Shown here piece after piece: positions 16,829 to 24,038 of a stretch of DNA of 33,132 nt. The notes beneath the pieces are model-generated. The model worked only from the letters and a program-made list of their open reading frames with translations, was not told the origin of the DNA and did no database searches. This stretch comes from CAYRNY01 sp964425755 (GTDB lineage Bacteria > Chloroflexota > Anaerolineae > Aggregatilineales > Aggregatilineaceae), in assembly GCA_964425755.1 (NCBI GenBank), contig CAYRNY010000029.1, positions 1 through 33,132 of the forward strand, given 5' to 3'. Within the stretch, counting starts at the first letter, position 1. The number at the start of each line of letters is the position of its first letter. The translations under genes were made by a program, and so were the position numbers.

Positions 16829-16837
16829 ATTATACCA
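16829..16837 (-). promoter_or_regulatory. Extended -10 promoter giving a probably leaderless transcript
   Basis: Minus-strand TGGTATAAT ends at 16829, seven bases before the ATG at 16821. A start site 6-8 bases downstream would fall on or next to the ATG. No -35 box is apparent, as is common for extended -10 promoters. Confidence 0.6.
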
Positions 16838-16907
16838 GAAACGACAGTGAAGCAGATGAGAAACTCGTTGGAATCGGGCGCGCTGCCAGCGCCCGGCAGC
16901 GGTACGC

Positions 16908-16942
16908 TTAAACAAACGAGGGCTGCCCGGCGGACAGCCCTC
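16908..16942 (-). terminator. Intrinsic terminator of the VWA gene
   Basis: Minus strand GAGGGCTG / CAGCCCTC (8-bp perfect stem, 9-nt loop; 16942-16918) followed by the T-rich GTTTGTTTAA. A second perfect 7-bp hairpin (CGCTGCC / GGCAGCG, 16881-16901) follows. Confidence 0.7.
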
Positions 16943-16969
16943 TGCATATCCGGGAACGGTCTCCCCGTA

Positions 16970-19555
16970 TCACCGCCGGCGGCGCGTCAATAGCCACCAC
17001 AGCAGCGCCAGCACCAGCACGATCAGCACCCCTAGCAAGAACAGCACGCCTGTGCTGAGTCCGTCTTCATCAGCTTCGGCCTGCACCGTCGCTTCAGGAA
17101 GCTCGGTCGGCGTGGCGGATGGCGCCTCGGTGGGGGCTGGGGTATCCGTCGGCGTGCGGGTTGCTGTGGCGGTGTCCGTCGCGGTTTCGGTCAATGTCGG
17201 CGTGTCGGTCACCGACGGTGTCACTGTCGCGGTCGGCGTAGCCGTCACGGTCGGCGTGGCGGTGAATGTCGCCGTCCACGCGGTGGCCGTGGCCGTCTGC
17301 AGCAGCGCCAGTTGCTGCGCCGTGGCTGACGCGTCCGGCGTGGCAGTGTCCGTCGCGGTCTCGGTCAATGTCGGCGTGTCGGTCACCGACGGTGTTAGCG
17401 TCGCGGTCGGCGTGGCGGTCACGGTCGGCGTGGCGGTGAATGTCGCCGTCCACGCGGTGGCCGTGGCCGTCTGCAGCAGCGCCAGTTGCTGCGCCGTGGC
17501 TGACGCGTCCGGCGTGGCAGTGTCCGTCGCGGTCTCGGTCAATGTCGGCGTGTCGGTCACCGACGGTGTTAGCGTCGCGGTCGGCGTGGCGGTCACGGTC
17601 GGCGTGGCGGTGAATGTCGCCGTCCACGCGGTGGCCGTGGCCGTCTGCAGCAGCGCCAGTTGCTGCGCCGTGGCTGACGCGTCCGGCGTGGCAGTGTCCG
17701 TCGCGGTCTCGGTCAATGTCGGCGTGTCGGTCACCGACGGTGTTAGCGTCGCGGTCGGCGTGGCGGTCACGGTCGGCGTGGCGGTGAATGTCGCCGTCCA
17801 CGCGGTGGCCGTGGCCGTCTGCAGCAGCGCCAGTTGCTGCGCCGTGGCTGACGCGTCCGGCGTGGCAGTGTCCGTCGCGGTCTCGGTCAATGTCGGCGTC
17901 GGCGTGTCGGTCACCGACGGTGTCACTGTCGCGGTCGGCGTAGCCGTCGGGCTGGCGGTCGGCGTCGCTGTGTCGGTCGGCGTGGGCGTGTCCGTCGGTG
18001 TCAGTGTCAGTGTCGGCGTGAGCGTGTTCGTCGGTGTCGGTGTCAGTGTCAATGTGGGCGTGTTCGTCGGCGTGGGCGACGGGGTGATGAACAGCGTTTC
18101 ATCGACTTCGAAACTCCGCGTGAACGTTGTCTCGCCACCGGTCTCGACCACGGTCACGCTCAGTGTATGCGCGCCGGGGCCAGCATCCAGCACATCGAGC
18201 GTGTGCTCATACGGCGGGCTGTCAAGCTGGGCGACCGTGATCCCGTCGACCTGCACGATGACCTGCTCTACCGGCTGCTGCGCCTGTTCGACCGTGATCG
18301 CCAGCGCGACTGCACCCTCGCTGATGAACGCGCCTTCGTCCAACCCTTCGAGCGCGATCACCGGCGGCAGATTGGCAACACTGAAGGTCTCGCGCAGTTC
18401 GCGGCGTCCGCCCTGGCTGTCGACGGCTCTCAGCACCAGCGCGTGCTCGACGGCGGGATCGTAGGCGTACGGATCGAGCGTGAACTCAGCACGGGCCGTG
18501 TTCGCATCAACTTCGGTGAACGTCACCGCGAGCGGCGCATCGTCAACCAGCACGCTATTCGTGCCCAACCCGCGCTCCGCCGCTACCTGCACCGCAACGG
18601 TTACCGGGTCGGACAGTTGGCCTTCTGGCAGGCCCTCGATGCTGAGCTGCGGGTACAGGTCCGGCGTGACGTAATCGACGCGCGCGCTCGGCTCGCCAAC
18701 GCGAACCGTGATCGGCGCGGCGGTGCCATCCGGTTCCAGCGTCGTGTCCAGTGTGATCACGTAATTCGTGCGCAGATATTTCGACAGGAAGTCATACGCA
18801 CGGTTTAAGGTCGAGGTGTCGGGGTAAAAATAGCGCTCGCCGCGCGTGCGCACGGCCAGGTCGGACAGGTAGCCCGGATCAACATAAAAGCCGATGCCAA
18901 ACACGTAAAACGGCAGATTCTGCTCGGCAGCCAGCGCGATCCCTTCTGCGGCTGAATGGACGCTCAACCCGCCGTATTCGTTGCCATCCGTGAGCAGCAC
19001 CGCGAAACGGCGCTCGTTTGCGGCTTCCGCGCTCAGCTCGACCGCGCGGTATACCCCGTCGCGCAGCGCCGTTTTGCCGCGCGCTTCCAGCCGCTCGATG
19101 ATCGCGCGCACCGCGTCACGATCGGTCGTGAACGGCTGCTGGACCGTCACCGTCGAGTTAAAGGTCACCAACGCGACCTCATCCCCCGGGGCCAGGTTGT
19201 CGAGGAAGGTCAGCGCGGCTTGCTTGGTGTTCGCCAATGGCTCGCCCAACATGCTCTCGCTCGTGTCGATCACCAGGATCACGGAGATCGGCAGGTTGTC
19301 ACGCGCCACGTTCTCGACAGCAGTGATGCGCGCAGCGCTCCCTGCGATCGTGATATCGAAGTCACCGGCGGCCAGATCAGGGACCGGCACGCCAAACGCA
19401 TCCTCTACATCGACAAGCAACGTGAGTTGTGGCAGGTCGCCATCATCGATATCCGTGATCGCCACCGTAGCCGGTTCGCCGCCTTGCGCAAACACCCCCC
19501 CAGCCACAACAGCTACGAAAACCAGCATAGATAATGCCGCCAGGCATACGCGCAT
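16970..19555 (-). CDS. Exported VWA-domain protein on a Thr/Pro-rich repeat stalk
   Basis: An 861-aa surface protein. Signal peptide residues 1-23 (cut near VFA-Q); a short N-terminal beta domain; a von Willebrand A domain (about 87-270) with MIDAS residues Asp97, Ser99 and Ser101 in DTSES, a TALRDG threonine and LTDGNE; Ig-like beta domains to about 490; then some 335 residues of Thr/Pro/Ala stalk (TPTATLTPSVTDTPT-type). A single C-terminal helix followed by RRRR anchors it. The VWA domain suggests metal-dependent adhesion or protein binding. AGGAAGG lies nine bases before the ATG. The stalk contains 58-residue repeats encoded by perfect DNA repeats. No canonical LPXTG, though GLSTG precedes the membrane helix. 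The large plus-strand open frame over the stalk is a by-product of the repeat composition. Confidence 0.9.
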   Translation of the reverse strand: MRVCLAALSMLVFVAVVAGGVFAQGGEPATVAITDIDDGDLPQLTLLVDVEDAFGVPVPDLAAGDFDITIAGSAARITAVENVARDNLPISVILVIDTSESMLGEPLANTKQAALTFLDNLAPGDEVALVTFNSTVTVQQPFTTDRDAVRAIIERLEARGKTALRDGVYRAVELSAEAANERRFAVLLTDGNEYGGLSVHSAAEGIALAAEQNLPFYVFGIGFYVDPGYLSDLAVRTRGERYFYPDTSTLNRAYDFLSKYLRTNYVITLDTTLEPDGTAAPITVRVGEPSARVDYVTPDLYPQLSIEGLPEGQLSDPVTVAVQVAAERGLGTNSVLVDDAPLAVTFTEVDANTARAEFTLDPYAYDPAVEHALVLRAVDSQGGRRELRETFSVANLPPVIALEGLDEGAFISEGAVALAITVEQAQQPVEQVIVQVDGITVAQLDSPPYEHTLDVLDAGPGAHTLSVTVVETGGETTFTRSFEVDETLFITPSPTPTNTPTLTLTPTPTNTLTPTLTLTPTDTPTPTDTATPTASPTATPTATVTPSVTDTPTPTLTETATDTATPDASATAQQLALLQTATATAWTATFTATPTVTATPTATLTPSVTDTPTLTETATDTATPDASATAQQLALLQTATATAWTATFTATPTVTATPTATLTPSVTDTPTLTETATDTATPDASATAQQLALLQTATATAWTATFTATPTVTATPTATLTPSVTDTPTLTETATDTATPDASATAQQLALLQTATATAWTATFTATPTVTATPTATVTPSVTDTPTLTETATDTATATRTPTDTPAPTEAPSATPTELPEATVQAEADEDGLSTGVLFLLGVLIVLVLALLWWLLTRRRR
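17244..17899. repeat. Perfect 174-bp tandem repeat (3.77 copies)
   Basis: Within the VWA gene the sequence repeats with a period of 174 bp (58 codons) and without any mismatch over 656 bp. The marker CTGCAGCAGC occurs at 17297, 17471, 17645 and 17819. Imperfect related copies lie on both sides. Each unit encodes a Thr/Pro stretch plus a non-Pro segment containing SATAQQLALLQT. Confidence 0.95.
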
Positions 19556-19777
19556 CGTGTGGAATCCTTCCTGCTTAGCCCGACTAAAAAATCGTATTTC
19601 CGCCGATGGTATAAGCGAATTTCACGCTTAATTCTACTCGGACTTTGTCCTGCAACGCAAAATGGGCGTTGCGGGAACGTGCGAGGGAAGGGTTATGTGT
19701 GGCGGCAAGCACCAGGGGCGGGCGAGGAAACAAGCCGGAAAAGGGGATACGTGGGACTCCGCTGCTCCACCTGCACG

Positions 19778-20413
19778 CTAACGCGGCGGCGTGATCTCTT
19801 GGGGCGGGGGCACAGGCGACTGACGCGGTGTCTTGCCGGTCCGGAAGCTGAACAGGCCCACAAGCACCACCCCCAGCCCCACCATGAACAGCATCACCAG
19901 CATCGATCCGACCGTCGCCAGCAGCAGCCGGGTGCCGGAGTCCAGCGGCTGGGCGGCGTCCTGTTCCGCGCTGCGGGCGGCAAACTCGGCGCGTACCTGC
20001 TGGATCGGGACCGGCACCGCGCCAACGGGGTTGATCACCAGGCGCTCGCCTTCGTCCAGGGTGAACGTGCCTTCGCGCGGGGTCGTGAAGCGATGCGTCG
20101 GCGCGTCGGTGAAGCGGACCGTGTACTCGCCGCGCAGCAGGTTCTCAAAACAATAGGACTCTTCGCCCTCGGCCATGATGTGTGTGGCGATGATCGCGCC
20201 GCCCGTGATCAGGTTCACGTTCATGCCTGCGAGCGCCGTTTCGCCGGTATCCTGGATGCCGTTGCCGTTCGTGTCGGCAAACGTCGTGACGCAGATCGCG
20301 CCGGGTTCGGGTTGCGCAGCGGCGGACGCTAGCGCCCAGCCTCCCACCACCAACACGCTTACAAGGCCCACACTGCGCAGCAGTAACTGGATCACGCGAT
20401 CCCCCTTTAGCAT
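19778..20413 (-). CDS. Small exported SdrD/CnaB-like beta-domain protein
   Basis: A protein of 211 aa (or 205 aa from GTG 20395). Signal peptide with a hydrophobic core ending in ASAAAQ; then one SdrD B-like domain with the calcium-loop pattern FADTNGNGIQDTGE, continuing to about residue 125 (ENLLRGEYTVRFTDAP); a spacer; a C-terminal transmembrane helix (about 163-187); and a short Pro-rich cytoplasmic tail. Such domains are rigid stalk or adhesin modules. The stretch AAAGGGGGAT within the first codons is an excellent ribosome site for GTG 20395, so the shorter form may be the real one. It lies 222 bases upstream of the VWA surface protein on the same strand. Confidence 0.8.
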   Translation of the reverse strand: MLKGDRVIQLLLRSVGLVSVLVVGGWALASAAAQPEPGAICVTTFADTNGNGIQDTGETALAGMNVNLITGGAIIATHIMAEGEESYCFENLLRGEYTVRFTDAPTHRFTTPREGTFTLDEGERLVINPVGAVPVPIQQVRAEFAARSAEQDAAQPLDSGTRLLLATVGSMLVMLFMVGLGVVLVGLFSFRTGKTPRQSPVPPPQEITPPR

Positions 20414-20435
20414 TACATTCGGTTTAACCTCGGCA

Positions 20436-20447
20436 GCAGTATACTGC
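20436..20447 (-). promoter_or_regulatory. Palindrome overlapping the -10 box of the SdrD-like gene
   Basis: GCAGTATACTGC is a 12-bp perfect palindrome that contains TATACT on the minus strand (20443-20438), 24 bases before the ATG. The overlap could make it an operator, but no -35 box is clear. Confidence 0.35.
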
Positions 20448-20625
20448 CGCCGCCCACCGCCGTACCGGACGCCCGGCGCGCGGAAAACCTGCGGCTGCCC
20501 GGCGGTGTCTTGCTGCTGCTGTAAATGTCTTATCCTTCATCTCTATGATATTCACTAATGTTTATTGATATATCGTACAAATTACCGTGTTACTATGAAT
20601 TACGCGAATCGATCCGATCAAGCAA

Positions 20626-20654
20626 TTGGCTTACGGCGTGAAATCATGTACAAT
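20626..20654 (+). promoter_or_regulatory. Promoter of spoVS
   Basis: TTGGCT (20626-20631), 17-bp spacer, TACAAT (20649-20654). It lies in a visibly AT-richer part of the 331-base gap between the divergent SdrD-like gene and spoVS. I see no gene in that gap. Confidence 0.55.
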
Positions 20655-20744
20655 GAAATACACGATATCTGCCGCTTTGTGGAGCGGGAAACCTAATTTT
20701 TGCACGTATCACATCGAGGAATTTGAGTCCATCAGGGGGCTATG

Positions 20745-21068
20745 ATGCAACCGACACACCCACCTCAAGTGGCTCCTGACACACCACCATCGGACGAATC
20801 CAGGACGGTGGACATTATCAAGGTCTCGGCGCGTTCACGCTCAACCGCGGTCGCAGGAGCAATCGCAGGCGTGGTACGCGAACACAACCGAGCCGAGGTA
20901 CAGGCTATCGGCGCTGGAGCAGTGAACCAAGCGGTCAAAGCCGTTGCTATCGCCCGTGGTTATCTGAGCGACGATAACATCGACGTGATCGTGATCCCGG
21001 TGTTCACCGAGGTCATGATCGAAGACCAGGAACGCACGGCGGTACGGATGGTCGTCGAGCCGCGTTAG
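20745..21068 (+). CDS. spoVS: Stage V sporulation protein S (SpoVS) family
   Basis: A 107-aa protein: a 20-residue Pro-rich lead, then the SpoVS domain, an Alba-like fold. Marks are IIKVSARSRSTAVAGAIAG, EVQAIGAGAVNQAVKAVAIARGYL and the closing DVIVIPVFTEVMIEDQERTAVRM. SpoVS is needed for normal spore coat and septation in Bacillus and is also found in non-sporulating phyla, where its role is largely unknown; nucleic-acid binding is suggested by the fold. ATG 20745 is preferred over ATG 20742 because AGGGGG (20734-20739) sits five bases before it. It is a single gene with its own promoter, convergent with the Crp-type gene. Confidence 0.93.
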   Translation: MQPTHPPQVAPDTPPSDESRTVDIIKVSARSRSTAVAGAIAGVVREHNRAEVQAIGAGAVNQAVKAVAIARGYLSDDNIDVIVIPVFTEVMIEDQERTAVRMVVEPR

Positions 21069-21108
21069 GCGGTAGGCTGGCGTTCACTTACAACAGCATA
21101 TCCACCTC

Positions 21109-21144
21109 ACACGGCCTGTGCTCGCAGACGACACGGGCCGTGTC
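21109..21144. repeat. Overlapping inverted repeats between convergent genes
   Basis: ACACGGCC (21109-21116) pairs with GGCCGTGT (21136-21143). A tighter near-palindrome, GACACGG-G-CCGTGTC, occupies 21130-21144. No T-run follows, so an intrinsic terminator is not supported; a processing signal or binding site is possible. Confidence 0.45.
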
Positions 21145-21164
21145 CTGTTGGCAACACCCCTGAT

Positions 21165-21854
21165 TCACGCGTCGCTGCGGCTTAAGGCACGTAGTGCCGC
21201 GACATCGTGCAGCAGCAGGCGGCGCGACCCCGTCAAACCGATGATCCCCTCGCGCGACCATTCCGCGAGCATCTGCGCGACCCATTCCTCGCTCGTGCCG
21301 ATCGCCGCCGCGATGTCTTTCTGGTTGAGCCGTGATGTCACCAGCCCCGGCCTGACGTTGCCGTTACGGTCGGCCAGAAACAGGATCGTGTGCGCCAGGC
21401 GCGCCGCGCTAGACCGGACCTGCGTCACCTCGGTTTGCAGCACGCGCTGCCGCAGGGCGGTGCTCAGATATTGCAGCAGGTGGATCGCTGCCTGGGGCTG
21501 CTGTTCCAGGTGTGCCAGCAGCGCCGCGCGGTCCAGCGCGACCAACTCGCAATCCGCCAGCGCCTCGACGGTCGCCGACCACGCCTTGCCGTCCAGCACC
21601 GCCAGTTCGCCCAACATCTGGTCCGGCCCAACGATATCAAGCACGATCTCCTGGTCATTCGGCCCGTGCGTGAAGACCTTCAAACGCCCGGAAAGCACAA
21701 TATATAACGTCTGTCCCGGCTCGCCCTGCGTGCCCAACCGCTCGCCTTCGTGCAACCGCACGCGACGCACGGACTCCGCCAGCGGTTCGAGCGCGGACTC
21801 GTCCAGCCCGGCAAATAACGGAACCCGGGCCAGCACCTCTACATTTTCGACCAT
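21165..21854 (-). CDS. Crp/Fnr-family transcription regulator
   Basis: A 229-aa regulator: cyclic-nucleotide-binding-like barrel in residues about 10-125 (LYIVLSGRLKVF, GELAVLDGKAWSATVEA), a long dimer helix, and a Crp-type winged helix (SRLNQKDIAAAIGTSEEWVAQMLAEW split over the helix-turn-helix, about 172-200). In cAMP-binding members the phosphate is held by an Arg before Ser-Ala; here that position is Trp92, so cAMP binding is unlikely. There are few Cys, arguing against an Fnr iron-sulfur cluster. AAGGA lies nine bases before the ATG. It is divergent from the DUF2723 gene with overlapping promoter DNA, so autoregulation or control of that neighbour is plausible. Confidence 0.88.
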   Translation of the reverse strand: MVENVEVLARVPLFAGLDESALEPLAESVRRVRLHEGERLGTQGEPGQTLYIVLSGRLKVFTHGPNDQEIVLDIVGPDQMLGELAVLDGKAWSATVEALADCELVALDRAALLAHLEQQPQAAIHLLQYLSTALRQRVLQTEVTQVRSSAARLAHTILFLADRNGNVRPGLVTSRLNQKDIAAAIGTSEEWVAQMLAEWSREGIIGLTGSRRLLLHDVAALRALSRSDA

Positions 21855-21887
21855 GAGCTTCCATCCTTAGCCTATGCGTGCTTTCAG

Positions 21888-21916
21888 AGTATAAAGCGTG
21901 AGCAGGTGCGTGAAAA
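21888..21916 (-). promoter_or_regulatory. Promoter of the Crp-type gene
   Basis: Minus-strand TTTTCA (21916-21911), 17-bp spacer, TATACT (21893-21888), giving a leader of about 27 nt. Confidence 0.55.
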
Positions 21917-21923
21917 GGTACGG

Positions 21924-21929
21924 TATAAT
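21924..21929 (+). promoter_or_regulatory. -10 box of the DUF2723 gene
   Basis: Perfect TATAAT, 47 bases before the ATG. Its upstream half overlaps the -35 region of the divergent Crp-type promoter. No strong -35 box. Confidence 0.45.
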
Positions 21930-21976
21930 CACGGCACTGTCTTACCGTTAACCACCTTCACCCCTGCGAGAGAGAC

Positions 21977-23932
21977 ATGCACACCCTGTTTCGCACTCGA
22001 ACAGCACCCTCCTGGCTGACCGGCGGACTCGCCGTCGCCGTGCTGGTCGCGCTGGTCGCGCTGTATGCCGCCACGCTGCAGACGCATATCAGCGGCAGCT
22101 TCCCGGAACGCGGCGCGGAGCACATGCTGAAGAACGAATATATCAAAGATGTGAGCGAAATTCAGGTCGCGCTGAACCTCTGGGGCACGATCCACCACAC
22201 CGGTTACCCGCTGTTTGCGATCCTGGGCAACTTGTTTACTGCGCCGCTGCGCGTGGCCGGGATCGAACCCGCCACCGCCGCGAGTCTTTACGCGGCAGCC
22301 TGGGGCGCGGTGATGCTGGCGTGTTTCGGGATGCTGGTGGCCCGGCTGACCGGGCGCGTCCTGCTGGCGGGGTTGAGCGTCGCGGTGCTGGGGCTGGCGC
22401 GCTCGGTGTGGATTCACCACGTGATCGCCGAAGTGTACAGCATGAGCCTCGCGCTCGTCATGCTGATGCTGCTGGTCGCGTTGTGGCCGGCGGCGCGCGA
22501 AACCCGCGACGGCTGGCGGCGGCGCACGCTGGTGCTGGCGCTGCTGGGGGGCATCGGTGTGGCGCATCATCGCGCGGTCGCGTTCGCCGCGCCGGGACTG
22601 ATCCTCGCGGTGTGGCCGTACCTGCGCCGTTATCCCGGCGACTGGCGGCGGATCGTCCCGGCGGGGATCGCGTTGTGCGCGCTCGGCTTCGTGCCGTATC
22701 TTTACCTGCCGCTGCGTGCGTGGCAGGGGGCGGCGTGGGTTTACGGCGAGCCGGGCACGCTGCGCGGGCTGTGGATCGAGTTCAGCGGCAAGGAAGCCGA
22801 GCGCCTGGTCACGCTGCCGGAAAACCTCGCCGCGCTGTGGGATAACGCGGTACGCGTGTGGGATATCCTGGTCCGCGAACTGACGCTGCCGGGCCTGCTG
22901 GCCGGGCTGGCCGGGCTGGCGCTGGCGGTCACGGTGTCGCCGCAGCGGCGTGCCGCGCGCATCGTCGCGCTGAGCGCCCTCGGCCCGGCGCTGTTCGCGA
23001 TCGTTTACCACACCGCCGTGCTGCCGCAAGCGATCCTGATGCCGGTGGTGCTGGCATTGGTCTTTGGCGCGGCACTGGGGCTTGACTGGCTGGCCCACCG
23101 GGGACGCTACCTGCTCGCCGGGGGCCTGGTCGCGCTGGCGCTCTGGGTCGGGGCGCTGGCGACCTGGAGCTACGACTACGTGCGCGAGCTGGTGACGGAA
23201 CCGAGCGGCCTGCACGTGATCGCGCGGATGGACGCGATCCCGCGCGATAGCAAGCCCGCGTTCATGCTGCCCTGGGGGCCGCGCCACGCGGCGGCAGCCT
23301 ACGCCGAACTTGTCACGGGTGAGCACGCGGGGATTCGCGTCGTGGATCACAAGGCCGACTACCGCGCGCTGCTCGCGGATGGTTACGCACTCTACACCGA
23401 ACCTGAGACGTTCTACACCTACCCGCCGCCCTGGGACACACCCTACGGCACCCCGTCGACGTGGTGGTCCGACCGCCTGGGGCGTATCTACCTGCGCTCT
23501 GCAGCGCCGGCCATCGTGCAGGTGCTGACCGTGCCGGAACTGGCACCCCCCGGCACGCCGGGCGGCACGCGTATTCTCGACGGCATCGAGCGCCGGTCGG
23601 CGTGGCTTACGTGTGACGCGCAGCAGATTTACCTGCACGTGATCTGGAGCGTGGACTCGCTTCCGGACCGCGATCCGAGCATCTTCGTGCACCTGACCGC
23701 CGACACGCCCGCGCCGGACCCGCCCAACGCCGACCGCCGCCACCCGGTCTACGGGCTGTACCCGTTTTCGCAGTGGTCGCCGGGCGAGATCGTGCGCGAC
23801 GATTACGTCCTGCCGCGCCTGCCGGACAAAACACAGGTGCGTTTCGGACTCTACGAGCAGGACGCTGCCGGGCAGTTTGCCAACTACGGCACGCTCGCCC
23901 TGCCGGTGGACGCGTGCCAGCCGGTGCCGTGA
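21977..23932 (+). CDS. DUF2723-family polytopic membrane protein (GT-C-like)
   Basis: A 651-aa protein with about ten hydrophobic helices up to residue 415 and a soluble, probably extracytoplasmic C-terminal domain of about 235 residues. The HHTGYPLFAILGNLF block near residue 74 corresponds to the HPPGYPLY motif of DUF2723/TMEM260-like proteins, which resemble GT-C glycosyltransferases using polyprenyl-linked sugars. Acidic residues in the first outer loop (ERGAEH, EYIKDVSEIQ) could serve as catalytic positions. The C-terminal part, with two beta-rich segments, has no motif I recognise. GAGAGA precedes the ATG. It is divergent from the Crp-type regulator. A role in surface glycan or protein O-glycosylation is inferred, not shown. 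Confidence 0.78.
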   Translation: MHTLFRTRTAPSWLTGGLAVAVLVALVALYAATLQTHISGSFPERGAEHMLKNEYIKDVSEIQVALNLWGTIHHTGYPLFAILGNLFTAPLRVAGIEPATAASLYAAAWGAVMLACFGMLVARLTGRVLLAGLSVAVLGLARSVWIHHVIAEVYSMSLALVMLMLLVALWPAARETRDGWRRRTLVLALLGGIGVAHHRAVAFAAPGLILAVWPYLRRYPGDWRRIVPAGIALCALGFVPYLYLPLRAWQGAAWVYGEPGTLRGLWIEFSGKEAERLVTLPENLAALWDNAVRVWDILVRELTLPGLLAGLAGLALAVTVSPQRRAARIVALSALGPALFAIVYHTAVLPQAILMPVVLALVFGAALGLDWLAHRGRYLLAGGLVALALWVGALATWSYDYVRELVTEPSGLHVIARMDAIPRDSKPAFMLPWGPRHAAAAYAELVTGEHAGIRVVDHKADYRALLADGYALYTEPETFYTYPPPWDTPYGTPSTWWSDRLGRIYLRSAAPAIVQVLTVPELAPPGTPGGTRILDGIERRSAWLTCDAQQIYLHVIWSVDSLPDRDPSIFVHLTADTPAPDPPNADRRHPVYGLYPFSQWSPGEIVRDDYVLPRLPDKTQVRFGLYEQDAAGQFANYGTLALPVDACQPVP

Positions 23933-23989
23933 CGCGTTCGCTATGCCCGGACCGTACCGAACCAATCCGGCCCGCAAACGTCGCGGTGC

Positions 23990-23998
23990 TGGTATACT
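23990..23998 (+). promoter_or_regulatory. Extended -10 promoter of the aminotransferase
   Basis: TGGTATACT, 40 bases before the ATG at 24039; no obvious -35 box. Confidence 0.5.
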
Positions 23999-24038
23999 AG
24001 ATGACGCCAAATGCACCGTATTATTACAGGAGTTGTCC

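Noticed and set aside
16822..16947. N-terminal extension of the GT4 frame
   Set aside because: It crosses the terminator of the VWA gene and the extended -10 box; the conserved N-terminus starts at 16821.
17244..17899. A CRISPR array
   Set aside because: The repeat units abut without unique spacers and are in-frame coding sequence.
17052..18464. A 470-codon open frame on the plus strand (Val/Ser/Gly repeats)
   Set aside because: It is the complement of the Thr/Pro stalk repeats; the minus-strand protein has a signal peptide, a VWA domain and a membrane anchor.
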